Assembly: GCA_002221725.1 (NCBI GenBank)
Contig: NJFT01000145.1
Location: 1-64,000 of the forward strand
From: Scedosporium boydii
Lineage: Eukaryota; Ascomycota; Sordariomycetes; Microascales; Microascaceae
Direction of reading: 5' to 3'
Length of the DNA: 64,000 nt
Shown here: positions 11,001-22,862 of the stretch, one piece after another
Layout of the letters: the number at the start of each line of letters is the position of its first letter
Position numbering within the stretch: position 1 is the stretch's first letter
Position numbers and translations under genes: made by a program
The notes under the pieces: model-generated
What the model saw: only the letters and a program-made list of their open reading frames with translations
What the model was told of the DNA's origin: nothing
Database searches by the model: none

Positions 11001-11486
11001 GAAGGCAGTCCGGAGGCGGTCCCATAAATTGGATTGGTCAATGATCGGGAGGCTCCGCGTGATGCCGCCGGTTTCAGGCATTATTACGACTGCAGACGTA
11101 GATGCAGAGTGAGTAAATGGTGTCAAACTGACTGATATCCTGCAGCATCGTTATCACTTACCGCTACCGTCTTCGATGTCGTGAACCCTGTACTGCTTGA
11201 AGATGGGCCCTAGCATAGTATGGACGACAACGCTAGGGGCGGGGTGGGAAATGAAGGAATTCTCTTCCTGAAGACCCCCGGTGAACAGATCCACCCCCAA
11301 GTATCGATATTGACCAGTGCTGCTCGAGATGGAGATGCGAATCACCTGGCAGGGGCGGCCATTGAGCATGAGAATATCGCCTATGCGGATATGATGACAA
11401 GGAATAGTAACGGTATTGACCAGGTGAGTTTGAGCGAGGTCACCGGAGCCAGGACCAGTGTCTGGTTCGTGAGCGAGGCTCGCCAT
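8084..11486 (-). CDS. eIF5A-like / ankyrin-repeat / CorA-like membrane protein
   Basis: Eight exons: 11486-11162, 11089-9831, 9730-9457, 9391-9174, 9101-8703, 8604-8452, 8388-8280, 8217-8084. All phases agree and give 956 residues. Residues about 25-168 resemble a whole eIF5A (RIGDILMLNGRPCQVIRIS, LGVDLFTG, then an OB-like half with LPIIDQSNLWDRL), but the hypusine loop is shortened to STGQYRYLG and has no Lys. Residues about 180-400 are ankyrin repeats (DRFGYTALHEAACFGH). From about 480 a fungal CorA-like domain follows: CRRIESPVWDFIYN, WVHLPANN, TLITAFPNRRHQ and DLKQKQGNLMVARDTRRLAN, with two TM helices near 863-887 and 909-931. The GMN selectivity motif is absent (PISFASTFLAV). An upstream in-frame TGA fixes the ATG. 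The junction of exons 2 and 3 is the least certain. The function is unknown; a membrane sensor or signalling role is more likely than Mg transport. Confidence 0.85.
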
Positions 11487-14115
11487 GTCAACTTCGGGTC
11501 GCCCAGGATGGGCGATGCGGGTATCTTGCTTCGCTCAAGACGAGGTGAAAGAATGATGGAAGCCTAGGGCGGGGTGTGAGCAAGTTGGCTGGCTCGTAAT
11601 TTGGCAAGGTTTTGACTATAATTGCTGATGTCTTGATGTTGTGATGAAGGCTCTGTCGAACCGCCGAATATTAGGAGGGCTGAGCGGCTTCGTAACGAGG
11701 GCAAGAGGGGTCGGGGTAGTCAGGACGGGCAGTGCATTGGGCTGTGACCACGGTCGGACGGCGTAGAGTGCAGAAAAAGCAGTTTCAGTGAGAACAGTTA
11801 GTCGAAGCCTGACATCCTGCTCCCTACGTCGTACTCCTACCCCGCACGTCCCTTCTCCCTTCTCTCTCGCTTACTCCTACCCAAAGATAGCAACGATCGC
11901 CCACCTCTGTTCCGCAACCCTGATCCATCCAGTCGCCAGGATCTTACTGTTAAAGAATCTACTGTTTCGTAGGGCGCTCCGGGAGAGTAGAGTCCAACAC
12001 TAGCTAGATGTAATCAGGCAGCCAGTCAAGGCCAAATATATCTTTGTGCCACAGGCAAACCGGGCAGAACCTGGCGCGATCTACCTGGAGCCCCTGGCGT
12101 GGCATGTATGCTTCAATGATAGCCTAAGCTAACCATAGCTAAAGAGGCCAGCCGCTGCTCTAAATACTAGTACTACAGAAATACTTTAGAAGAGTAGGCT
12201 AGCTGCATAGGCCTAACAGCCGCCCTGAAGACTACTACTATAGTAATAGCCCTAATATATATAATGGGCAACGTTATAGTATACTGTATAGGCTACATAG
12301 AGTAGTAGCCCGAGTTATCTAGTACTATTAGGTGCGCAAGACCTTGACGGATGGCTGAATCAAGGATAAACGGATAGAGGGTACAACAGAATGGGCTACT
12401 ATCGGCGGGCGCAAACCGTAGACTGTCGACTCAACGATGCGCTCCAACTTCATTTAAATAGGAATGTATCACATACATTCGCACGTCGGGGTTAACTACA
12501 ATTATTTTGATATAAAACTCTCCTGATAAGGATCGTCCCCGCCTCACCTCTACGGACAGGTAGTCATAGAGAAGTGGGAAAGGAAGAAACTTGCGTAAGG
12601 CCCTCCCTGTATAAGTTGAGCTATGTGATACTCCTGATGGTTGCTTTTCCGTACCTGGACAGCAAGCCGACGAGCCAACAGTCATGGAGGTGGATGTCGG
12701 CTCTCAGTGGATATCCGAGGATGACTGGTATCTAATGGAAGCGATCAACCAAGCCGGTTTACACCACAGCCCGGGGCGCGAGCGTGACTATTTTATTACG
12801 CGCACGGAATATGGGACGGGGATAATAAGCTAGGGACTTCCCGCGATGCGTGCATGCTAGACCTCTTTCTTAGGATACTTTCTGCGGGCTCGGATGCTTG
12901 CTGCATGGTCTCCGAGACTCTCCCACCGAATTCAAGAATTTCAAGCGTTGCCTGATTTGAAACATCAAGGCAATCAAGGCCACCTTCTGGTGGAGAGCGA
13001 GTGGCAATTACCAGGCAAGAAATTAATTTCTTTGCGGCTACATCCGCTGGCCTCCGCAGATGGAAGGAATTTGGATAGGGGCCCCGTTCGATAACATAGC
13101 TCAAGAGTTAGAGCGGTGTGGCCTCGACAAGGCCTAGATAAATGAACCCACCACAGCTTCCGAGGGTCAAACCCTTCAGCTGACTTTGTACAATCTGTTA
13201 GTTAGCCCTGCTCCTGCGCATTATTTGGACAGAATGTAGAGGACCTCCGCGGACTACACTCCATTATCGCTGCCGACTAGAGACACAGGTCTTACTTTGT
13301 TATTGGCGGGCCAAGTCGTCTCCTTGAGAGCGAGAATACTGGCAAATTCGACTGTCATGTCATTCCAGTCCGGAACAAGCCGTCGACGGCACAACTCCGA
13401 GAAATGGTCCAATGGTCAAGGAATGGCCATAAATGGTCTTGTAGGACATTGAAAATTCCACGATAAGTGGGAATCTATATCGCACAGCGTCACAGTCAAA
13501 AGGGGTGAAAGCAATATGATAATGAAGTAGGAGAATTGAAAATATGAACAAATGAATGACTTTTGCAAAACCTAAAGTCAAATATATCCAGTTCAACTGC
13601 CTCTGCAGCTTCATCCACCACGTACACACTGAATGCTTCGATCGCGACGTGTCGCAGCTCTTACTCGAAGCCCGCGTATCGAAGGTCGGACACCCTCAGA
13701 GTGTACCGAAATATCCTTAATCCCCGTCTCTAGCCAATCTATTATTGATTGATGTCGATTCCAACCCTATTGTCCGCGTGCTTGGTCGGGCCATGCGACG
13801 GACGAGCCCTGTATCGCTACCGAATTCCATGGCTATTTACTTTGTTTGCTATAGGCTACTAAGGGTATGTGAAAACCACTCTCCACTACCGACTAACGTT
13901 CTCTTCTCACGTATCCCGTGGCGCGTCGACCCCATGATAGAAACATAGCATGATATCCCCGAATGGTTCCGACCCTCTGAACTCCAGCGGACCCAACCAC
14001 ATCCCGCTAGCCTGGACTTCATCGCCTGGCCACTCCTACGGAACTTTTCTCGTCTCGTAATACCGCAGCCAGTGAAGGCAGCTCTCAGCAGGGTACAGAA
14101 GCCGTTCCAAAAGCC
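11487..14115. other. Gene-poor intergenic region
   Basis: No supported coding region. The part before 11.9 kb is the promoter side of the ankyrin/CorA gene. Small frames at 12431-12685 and 12796-13104 (minus) have no recognisable motif. An AT-rich relic lies at 12115-12420. Confidence 0.5.
12115..12420. other. AT-rich, TA-dinucleotide-rich island (RIP-like relic)
   Basis: This 300-bp stretch is crowded with CTA, TAG and TATA words (for example CTATAGTAATAG and AATATATATAATGGG) and differs from the GC-balanced flanks. Such composition is what repeat-induced point mutation leaves in old transposons. No transposon protein can be read in it. Confidence 0.4.
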
Positions 14116-14318
14116 GTTTTGTTTTCTATCGTGTATGTTTAAATATATTGGATCACCATCTGTCCCTTTTCCAGCGTTCGTTGTTGAGTTTAAAAAAATA
14201 CAAAGAGGCTTGAGTTTAGATGGATCTGTTCCACCTATTGGGCTTACGCTTTCTGAGCAGCGAGGCTGGTCGCCCATGGTATTTTCGACATCCAGAGGCT
14301 CCTTTGCGGGGCTGTGCC
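14116..14318 (+). repeat. Dispersed ~200-bp repeat, copy 2
   Basis: Diverged direct-orientation partner of 7163-7376, ending in the same CAGAGGCTCCTTTGCGGGG block. It lies about 290 bp upstream of the 5S rRNA gene. Confidence 0.65.
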
Positions 14319-14606
14319 GTCTGGTCTCCCTAGTCTCGAGACCGCTCCAGGCGCGGAAGAAGACAAGACCTCTTGGGGCAGCTCACGATGCTCGCCCCAG
14401 ATATAGCCGGCTCTTCTTCAAGTGAAGAGGATCATCCTACCATTGTCCAAGCTATCAGCTCTTGTGAAATGAATAGGGGTATTTGCGTGTGTCTCACAGA
14501 TTGTTTTCTGAGCGTAACACAGCGAAAGGTTGACGTTGATGAGAAACCACACCCTGTTCATCTAAACACGATTCATTTAAATACGGATTCTATCGCAAAA
14601 CTTAGC

Positions 14607-14725
14607 ACATACGGCCATAACCTGGAGAAAACACGCGATCCCGTCCGCTCTCGCCTAGTTAAGCTCCAGAGTGTCAGACTAGTAGTTGGGTCGGTGACGA
14701 CCAGCGAATCCCTGATGTTGTATGT
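14607..14725 (+). rRNA. 5S ribosomal RNA gene
   Basis: This 119-bp sequence begins ACATACGGCC and ends GTTGTATGT, which pair to form helix I. It contains the conserved ATCCCGTCCGCTCT block, the A-box-like AGTTAAGC, and the intermediate/C-box segment GTAGTTGGGTCGGTGACGA followed by CCAGCGAATCCC. A T-rich terminator (TTTCATTTTT) follows. Pezizomycotina disperse 5S genes singly, as here. Some internal positions differ from the sequences I remember, so a diverged variant or pseudogene is possible. Confidence 0.85.
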
Positions 14726-15665
14726 TTCATTTTTGCTTCTTTGATGCTGTTACTCTTCTTTTTTGGCTCTGACTCCTACCCCCTCCGCTTGATTTTAGAA
14801 ATAAAGAATTATATTGAGTGTGCGTTAGCCTCGCGATGCCTTACACTAAATCCGTGAGAGAGAACATTCTCGCCCGCCGATAAGCTATCGTTGTGGCCGA
14901 GTCTCGCCCCGGACCCGACGCTTTTACCAACCCTATTTTTATATATATTAGGCCATTTCTGTTGCCCCCTCGTCGCCTAAATGGCTTAGCGAGAAATGGG
15001 GAACGAAGAATTTCGTTTGCGACTGTGCGGACGGTCTGGGAGATACAACATCTACGACTTGAAGTTCTCTAAAGTAAGCCAGCTATAGCTAAGAGAGTAA
15101 TATCAGGGGCGTGGTATATAGTGGTTCTATATATTTAAACAGGCGCACCAATGATCGCTCAAACGTCGGCGAAAAGTGCCGGCGGCATGAAGCATCCTTC
15201 TCCGGGATGCAACGGTATGATGTATTATCCGATATGTCAATCGAAGCCATGTTCACTGACCGTTGCAGTGAGCGTCGGTTGTCGGACTTAGGTCTTGCAT
15301 CATCGTCCCCTCTCTCTTATACGCTCCAATGATGTTGTCTAGATGGTGACTAGTAATAGTACCACCCTCGAGTACATAATGTTTGATGGAATATTTTCTC
15401 CAAGGTCAGCGGAGACCCGGGAGCCGGGTGTTGGTAATTAACAATGAGACCTCCCAATGATCGTCAATCCTCACGCCAGGGAAGCTTCTGTGCTCTGAAA
15501 TACAAATAAATGAATCGTTAGATAATTATAATTAGGGAGCTGTAACATGTCTTGCTTAAGTATGTCCAAGATCCCCTCGACCGGAACCGACAAGTAAATC
15601 TCCCATCGTACATGTACCTCCTGCCCCGAAGAGTCTCGAAAGACTTGGTTCTAGTTCCAGCCAGA
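14726..15665. other. Intergenic between 5S rRNA and aldose epimerase
   Basis: No gene seen. It includes an AT-rich run near 14935-14950 and TA-rich sequence at 15070-15130, plus the promoter and leader of the aldose epimerase gene. Confidence 0.45.
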
Positions 15666-16983
15666 ATGCGTGTCTCGGCTCTTCCCCTTATAACCTTACT
15701 TCTCAGAGCAAAAGCTGAAAGAGACGACCCTCATAGCCTCGAGGGCGATGGCTCCGGTAGCATCCTCGGCCCCGATGACGATGGCAAGTACTGGATCTAC
15801 GGTACGGGAATCTCGGCTGCCTTCGTCACTTACGGTGCGTCCATCTCGAACCTTCTGATCAACGATAAACACGGAATCGAAAGAGATATCGTCACGGGCT
15901 TCGACAACGCCACGTATTATACGCTCGATCAGCAACACGCACACTTTGGAGGTGTTCCAGGCCGATATGCGAACCGTATCAGGAACAGCACGTTCGAGAT
16001 CGATGGCGTCAAGTATAATATCCTTCCCAACGACAATCCTACGGATGAGTACCCGGACGGCTTAGATACGCTACACGGAGGACCCAACGGATGGGACTGG
16101 AGAAACTTTACCGTTGTTGCTCATACGAACAACAGCGTAACGTTTTCCATCTTCGACCCCGATGGCGAGCAGGGATTCCCCGGAGATGTGGTCTCGTACA
16201 TCACTTACACCCTGAACGGGATGAACTGGGATTTTACCATGGTGGCATTACCGACGACGAACAAGACGCCGATCATGCTGACCAGCCACGCGTATTGGAA
16301 TCTCGACGGCTTCTCGAATACCGAGACGAACCTTGCGCTCAACCATACTGTCCACGCGCCGTATAGCACGGATCGGATCGGCGTGGATAGTATCCTCATT
16401 CCCACAGGAGAGATTCTTGTCAATGAAGAAGGGGCTGTCAACGATTTCTGGAGTGCTCCAAAGCAAATTGGTGCAGATTTTGAGAGCGAGGATATGCTGG
16501 GTAACTGCGGGGAAAACTGTATTGGATATGGTAAGAGAAGCCTCCCACTTTCTCCTTCTTGCTTATGAGTCGCGATGATCCTAGTCTAACTCTTCCATCT
16601 TTCATCTAGACAACTGCTACACCGTAACCCGCGATGAAGAGGACCTCCTCAACTGGCGCGAAAGCGGCTACGTCCTCCGTCTACACTCCCCCTGGTCCGG
16701 CATCCGACTCGATGTTTACTCAGACCAAGAGGCCGTCCAGCTCTACTCATGCAACTTCCAGGACGGCACTACGCCCCTCAAGAAAACACAGGGCCCGATA
16801 GGTGAACCCGATTTCCCTAGGACTATCCCGAAATATGGGTGTGTCGTAGTTGAGGTGCAAGAGTGGATCGACGGCATCAATCATCCTGAGTGGGAAAGGG
16901 AGGAGAAGCAGTTTTTTGAGCCGGGTGGGCGGCCGTACGTATTACAAGGTAGCTATAGGTTTAGCGTTGATGAGAGTGGATAG
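15666..16983 (+). CDS. Secreted aldose 1-epimerase (mutarotase-like)
   Basis: Exons 15666-16530 and 16610-16983 (intron with GTAAGA donor, CTAAC branch, CTAG acceptor) give 412 residues. The open frame extends 38 codons upstream, but the ATG at 15666 starts a clean signal peptide (MRVSALPLITLLLRAKAE), so it is preferred. Aldose epimerase motifs are in order: TYGASISNLLI, GRYANRI, DTLHGGPNGWDWRNF, LTSHAYWNLDGF (the His in HAYWNL is the expected catalytic base), and VQLYSCNF followed by a C-terminal strand with Glu (VVVEVQEW) as acid candidate. The family interconverts alpha and beta anomers of galactose or glucose. Secretion suggests action on sugars released outside the cell. Confidence 0.9.
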
Positions 16984-18591
16984 GGGGGGTTGGCTATGGA
17001 GTATGTGTGTGTTGTTGACGGCGTCAATGCGTGGATAGGAGAGCGTGCAGGTGGACTTTCTTTTCTCTTTCCAATCGATTTACGGCTTTTAAATCTGGGT
17101 GAGAGTGGTTTCTAGTTCCCTTTGTCCTGATGAACGAAGTTCAAGGAGACGGCTTTAGTAGTCGGTTCTTGCGGCCTTGGGCAAGCCTTGCTGAGAGTGG
17201 ATAGAAGCCCATATCCTTCCCAGGTACTCAGGCGTTTCTTCACGTTCAAGCAGAGGTGGGATTTCTCTGGTGGCGCCTTTCCACTTCCGGGTACGTGGGC
17301 TAGGACACCACCCGCCAAGAGGAGCCGGTCTTCCACACTCGAAAATTCATGCCAAGACCCCTTACTTCTCGCAAAGGCGCGATCACCTTCGTGAGCTTTA
17401 GTTCCACATCCCTGGTCTCATCCACAGGGCGGCGCCACTGGATACTAGCATGTGAAATACTGTGCCAGGTTGAGGGAGGAATGGACGGCTGAGGTAGAAG
17501 AAAAGCCCAAAATTCAGTGAGGGACGATGCTGCATGAAATTAGAATCGACCTTTCGGTGAAAGAGATGGGGACGTAAGATTGCGTGGAAAATAAGATTAA
17601 CGTACTCGCATCTCCGGCAACGGTTCTCACACGCCAAACCTGCTTCATAGTTCCAACATGCCCTTTGCGCAATTACATTAGAAGCAAGAATAGGGCGTTC
17701 GAAACGCTATGCAATCTTAAGATGCCGTCACACTCCAAATGCGCTATTTTCTCTCGATAACTTCAACCAAATGGGGCCAAGCGGGTGGGCAGCTGCTGGC
17801 ACAGCCCCTTCCCCTCAACCATCTCCTTCGCTAAACCGAATGAGCCACGGTAAAGGCAAGGACAATGTAACAATGAAAAGACTCAGAAGCAGATGCATTG
17901 GGCTTTTGGTAAGCAGTTGTCCCTTTTCGCCACTTGATTCCAAGTTGGAAGGTGGTGGCGGCAGGTAGTGTCGACCCGAGTGGGCCAAGGCCAAGACGGC
18001 TTCCTTTCCTCTCTCCTTGAAAGACGTCTTCCTGACTGTGATTTCCCATCCGTAAAGAGTTTAGGGTGGATACAGATAACACCTTGCTACCATGCCGAGG
18101 TTTGGCTCTGTCTTCCACTTCCAATGTGTGAGGACGGTAAAGTTTTCGGATCCCAAGATCTCTAGTATTGACGGAACCGGGGAGACTACTGGCATGGACT
18201 TTGAAAGATCGCTCACCTTACGGGGAATGCAATGAATGGGGAGGGAGCGGGAATAGTCGGTGACTCGGTACTCACAACGGAAATAACTTCGACTCACGAA
18301 GAGCCACGGATGTTACCGTTCTTTCAGTCTTGACATCTTGCAACGCGGGTAAAATGTTGTTAATGTTAATAATCATGCTACTGCAATCGAAAAACTCGCG
18401 AGGATATATTCATTCTGAGAGAGTCAAAAGACAACTCATGCGAAACGAAGCAGGCTCCCACCCCGTCATCATCATCATAACCATTATGCATCACGTCCTT
18501 TCTCCCCAGCCATCCCCCTTCTCCATCAGAGAAACCACTAGCTCAGGACCAGCGAGTCACATTACCAATAGCACACGAACAGTTTTACTAG
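16984..18591. other. Intergenic
   Basis: 1.6 kb between the 3' ends of two convergent genes. Several short frames were inspected on both strands and none has a recognisable motif or plausible splice partners. Confidence 0.5.
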
Positions 18592-19575
18592 TTAAGAGCG
18601 ACGGTCGGGAGAAACCTCACGGACTTCCTTGCGGACGGGAGCCTCGGCGTCACCAGGAGTGGACCTGCGGCGGCGGAAGACGAAGAAGGCAACACCAGCA
18701 ACAATGGCGAGAGATGCAACGATGGTGCCGACAGCGATGCCAGCCTTTGCACCGCCGGAGAGGCCGCCGGAGGAAGAAGAAGAGGTGGAAGAGTTGTCAG
18801 AGTTGCTGCCAGAGCTGGAATCGGGGGAGGAGGCGGGGGCCTCGAACTCGGAAGAGGTGACGTTGAAGCAAGGAGGGTTGATGTCAAAGTCGGCGAGTTC
18901 GACGAATGTCTGGCTGTGTCAATTTCGCTAATACATATTGGGGTAAATAATATGGTAGTATGGTGACTTACGATATCGGCGCAAGCGTAGAACTCCTGCC
19001 TCTCGTTGTTGTTCTCGCCCTCGTAGTCGGCCCAGTACTTGAGCTGAAGGGTGGCGTTGGTGCCGGCGGTGACGGTGCTGGGTACGTTCTTGAGGAGGTA
19101 GCACTGGTGGCCGGCCTCAATCTCGGCGATGTTGGAGACAACCTGAGACTGGAAGGAGTTGATGGAGATGGGATCTGTGGGAGGTTAGAGCTGTAGAACT
19201 CGGCAAAAACGACGATGGGTGAATTGGCTTACTCTCGTCGACGGCAAGGTAAAAGGCTACGTTCCATGCGTCATCGGCAATCGATAGCGAGACGGTTCCC
19301 TTGGCTAAAAGTGGTGTAAGTTCAGACATCCGACATCAGTAAGGGAAAAACAAGTTGTCGATCTCACAAATAGGGAAGTTTGTCCTCTTGGTGACACCAG
19401 AAGGGCTACCGCAGGGCGCGATGTTGTCTGTCTCGGCGCTCCACGGACGGCTTGAGGGCCACATGAAGTCGACGGGACCCATACTGTTGCCTAGCTCGCC
19501 CTCGCCATGGGCCGATTCGGCCGCGGCGGCGATCTGAGACAGGGCGATTACAGTGGAAACCGCAGAGAAACGCAT
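18592..19575 (-). CDS. BIM1/X325-type copper-binding LPMO-like surface protein, TM-anchored
   Basis: Four exons: 19575-19368, 19304-19233, 19174-18972, 18909-18592; 266 residues. Signal peptide residues 1 to about 22. Cleavage after Ala22 would expose His23 as the N-terminal residue, the copper ligand expected in this LPMO-related family. Characteristic segments are GPVDFMWPSSRPWSAETDN, APCGSPSGVTKRTNFPI, SLSIADDAWNVAF, EAGHQCY, LKYWADYEGENN and PPCFNV. The tail has a Ser-rich linker, one hydrophobic helix (AGIAVGTIVASLAIVAGVAF) and a basic RRRR stop, so the protein looks single-pass rather than GPI-anchored. X325 proteins are linked to copper acquisition rather than polysaccharide oxidation. 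It is divergent from another surface-protein gene 2.4 kb away. Confidence 0.88.
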
Positions 19576-19746
19576 TTTGATGATGGGTTGACTGGGGAAG
19601 CAAACGATCAAAAGGCAAGAAAATTGTCCTCGGAGGGGAAGAAATTCTTTTCGATCCTCTCTTGTTTTTTAGGCAAGGGAAAGATGGGGGGTTGGCGAAA
19701 TTAACTGCAGGTTTCTTGCGCTTCGTCTATCATGGGATAATATGTT

Positions 19747-19755
19747 CCTTATATG
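19747..19755 (-). promoter_or_regulatory. TATA-like box of the BIM1/X325-like gene
   Basis: On the minus strand CATATAAGG lies about 175 bp upstream of the ATG. Confidence 0.35.
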
Positions 19756-21824
19756 CCGTGTGAGGCGAGCCGGAAGCGTCCGGGTTTTACTAAGACTACG
19801 AAGTAGTGGGCAGTGGCGGCTGGGCAACAGAGCGTGGGAAATAATTTGGAACGAGGACGAGAAAAGATGACGAGAAGAGGGAGGGGCCCATAACCCAGGC
19901 ACGAACGCAAAAGGTCCCCGGAGGTCTTGCCAAGTCCCTCATCATCCGCCACGGCAGTAACAGCGAAAAGAACCCTCCGTCCTGGGAGTGGAGAGGAGAA
20001 AGGCCATATACATAATGTAACCCAATTCGGGGAACCTGTGGTCGCAGCTACAGTGGAGGCGGTGCATGAGTACAGCTAGAACAAGCGTCACTCTTGTTCG
20101 GTCAATGGATGGTCGGCCTCGAAGGGGGTGTGATGTGGATGGTGTGATTGATTCGGTTTGCTTGGCGAGACGGGGTTTAATCAATAGTTTTGTAATGTTT
20201 CATGGGGGCACCTAAGATAACGGAAGAATTGGGGTGTTCTTGAGAGTTGAGGAGATGGAAGCGATGATGGTGGTGAGGGTACACTACGCCATACCACACA
20301 AGAAAGGCAATCAAGAGGAAAGTACGGTTGTGGATATGGCTCTTGAGTGCCAAAAGAAAGTAGCAAAGACAACTCGACTGTAAAAATGGTAATTACGAAG
20401 TACCGGTAATCGCCGTCTTCGCTCTCACCATCCGCGGAGCTATCAATGTTTACCAACCGCCAAGAAGCCAGGCTCCAGACTGGAAAACTAGCGGGGGTGG
20501 CCTGGGAGATTCTCAGAGAACAAGAAACAGTTGGCGTGAACCAACACGATGGGACTCGGATGACTCTCCGCCAGGCGGACTGTTTTTTTCCCATTCTTAC
20601 TCCGAGAGTCCCAAAGTGAAGTCAACTTACGGGGCCCAAAAAACGTGTTTTCTCACGAGGCCGCCTTGGAAGCCGGAAGCCGGCTAAAATCGAGTGGAGA
20701 AGAAAGAAGCTTGCACTGGGCTGGGATAGCTCCAGCCAACGGTTGGGTTGTGTAGTAAGTGGAGAAGCTCTTGGCCCCTTCTTCGCTCTTTTCTCCGTCC
20801 TCGCCCTCGTCCTCTTGCTCCATCTCCCGCTCTCTTCCGAGTGATCCCAGTGATCCCCAGTGTCACAAACGGTCCGGGCACAGTTACTTGCCTCTTTAGG
20901 ATTAGCCGAGCCCAGACGAGACCAGACTATTAAACAACCTTTACGACACTAGAGCCAATGAGGGATGAAGATGTCGTATCTGAAGCGGGGTTTTCGCAGT
21001 TGGCGTGATCTCCGAAGTTATCTGATTGATAAGATGATCAGATAAAAGCAGAGAGGGTTCACACTGTGACTGACTTGGGAACCGCGCTTTGCCTGGCCTT
21101 GATGAACTTGGGCTTCCCTTGTCAGGGTGTCCTTGGATGTGCCAGTCTGCCAACTACCTCCTCGTTAACTCGTATCGCCACCTGCTCACAGAAAGCCCTT
21201 TCTCTTGGCACTGCTACGCGACCCAATGGTTCGGCCATTCGTTGCCGTGCATCCCAGCTCCTGCAACCAACCTTGCCGACTACGTAGACCCTCGCCGAGG
21301 AATGCACGCCGATCATCGGAACCTGGAGGAATGCCAAAGCTCAATTGCGTCCTCGGGCCTACAAAACCGAAAGCAAAGAAAACCCGGTCACGTTAGGAAG
21401 CAAGAAACCCCATTCCATTTCCGGGCTCTCGCAACCCGGAGCAAGCCATTAATTTTAGCCACTAAACCCCTTCCACCCTTCTTACTATGTAGACCAACCG
21501 CCAACCGCCCGAGAACCAGACATGAGCGGTCAATGCGGGGAGGGAGTGCTCTCTACTTCGTAGACTCATCCAAATCACCACAAAGTCCTCAAGACGCAGG
21601 TGGTATCCTGTAATCCTACAAACCTGGGGTTATTATTACGAAGTAGGCATGCATGACCGGCCACCGACTTCCGGTCCAGCTGTTTCCCGAATTGGTAACT
21701 GCAATCTCCTCCCTTTTTTATGGCTTTTCAATGACAGCTTCATGCTCCAATGACATGACTTGCGCGTCCCGGCTGTAACCGCGAAGTCCATTCCCCGGTC
21801 GCAGACCAACTGACCGAAGCTATC

Positions 21825-21830
21825 TATAAA
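21825..21830 (+). promoter_or_regulatory. TATA box of the GPI-type surface protein gene
   Basis: TATAAA within CTATCTATAAAACC, 180 bp upstream of the ATG at 22010. Confidence 0.45.
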
Positions 21831-22009
21831 ACCAACGGCAGAAGTGTGCCTCGACACATACCTTTTCCCTTTCCCTCCTTCCTCATCCAACCATAAGATC
21901 TTACCGTAGTATCAATCGCATCACCCTCTATCTCGATCTTGCGGGATTCAAAAAAGTCACTCGTTTGTTTGTCTTGTTTCAGATCAAGTCATCCGCACCA
22001 CCCATCACG

Positions 22010-22862
22010 ATGTACGCCCGTCAGCTTCTCCTCGGCGCCCTCGCCGCCGCCGCCTCTCTCTCTTCGGCTTCCGCCATTGATGGCGAAGGGTTCTTTGCTG
22101 TCCTTCTGAAGCGTCAGGAGCCTGGCACTCCTGCCTATAATTGCCACGACAACTGCGGTAGGTCAAACACATAACACGGCACAGATTGCAACCCCTAAAG
22201 GAAAAAAGACCCCCACGTGAATTTTTTGATACTAACTTTACTCCCAAGGTAACGCCATTCGCCAAGCCCGCGAGGTCTCCGACGTCTGCGACAACAAGGC
22301 CTTCCAATCCAACTACGCCAACTGCCTCCAGTGCGCTGGCCCCGACAATTTCGACATCTGGAAGTACTACGGCAACTCTGTCTCGGCCGCCGGATCTAAG
22401 TGCGGCCTTAGCACTGAGCCCCTTTCCGGCAAGCAACCCGACGTCGGTCCCGCGCAGAACGTGGGCGACGCCGGTGGCAGCGAGCCCACCACTTCCGAAG
22501 GCACGCCTTCCCCCACTGATACTGAGCCTGAGCCGAGCAAAACTGCTGAGCCTACTTCCTCCAATGCTCCCGAGCCCTCTTCTGGTGGTGATGGTGGTGC
22601 CGAGTCTACGGCTGAGACGCCTTCTGCTACAGGTTCTGCGAGCCCTACGGGTGGTCCTGATGCTTCTGCCACCGCTTCCGGAACTTCTGCTGCCCCGTCC
22701 TCCACGGTAAGTCTCTTCCCTCCTTGCTTCCCCCATTCCGTTTGAAATCCACGCTAATATCTGGAAAAGTCCTCTGAACCAGTTCAGGTCAACGGTGCCG
22801 GTGTCCTTCAGGCCGTGGGAGTCTTTGAGGCTGTTGCTATCGGGGCCCTCTTCTTCATGTAA
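22010..22862 (+). CDS. Cys-containing GPI-type cell-wall protein
   Basis: Exons 22010-22157, 22249-22706 and 22770-22862 (first intron branch ACTAAC) give 232 residues. A signal peptide (residues 1-21) precedes a possible KR processing site (LLKRQEPG) and a compact domain with Cys spaced C-X3-C...C...C-X2-C...C (NCHDNCGNAIRQ, VCDN, CLQCAG, KCGL). A Ser/Thr/Pro/Glu-rich stalk of about 90 residues follows. The C-terminus is a hydrophobic segment ending in IGALFFM with no basic tail, preceded by small residues (NGAG), which fits a GPI attachment signal. It is a predicted wall glycoprotein of unknown role. The family is common in Sordariomycetes, but I do not know a characterised member. Confidence 0.8.

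Larger units (their letters stand above)
19576..22009. other. Long divergent promoter region between two surface-protein genes
   Basis: A 2.4-kb space without a supported gene. Candidate TATA boxes lie close to each gene. Frames such as 20181-20594 (minus) and 21089-21613 (plus) have no recognisable domains. Confidence 0.5.

Noticed and set aside
22005..22736. 243-residue Arg/Gly-rich frame antisense to the GPI-type gene
   Set aside because: It is the complement of a Ser/Pro/Glu-rich stalk; the plus-strand gene explains the interval with introns and a signal peptide.
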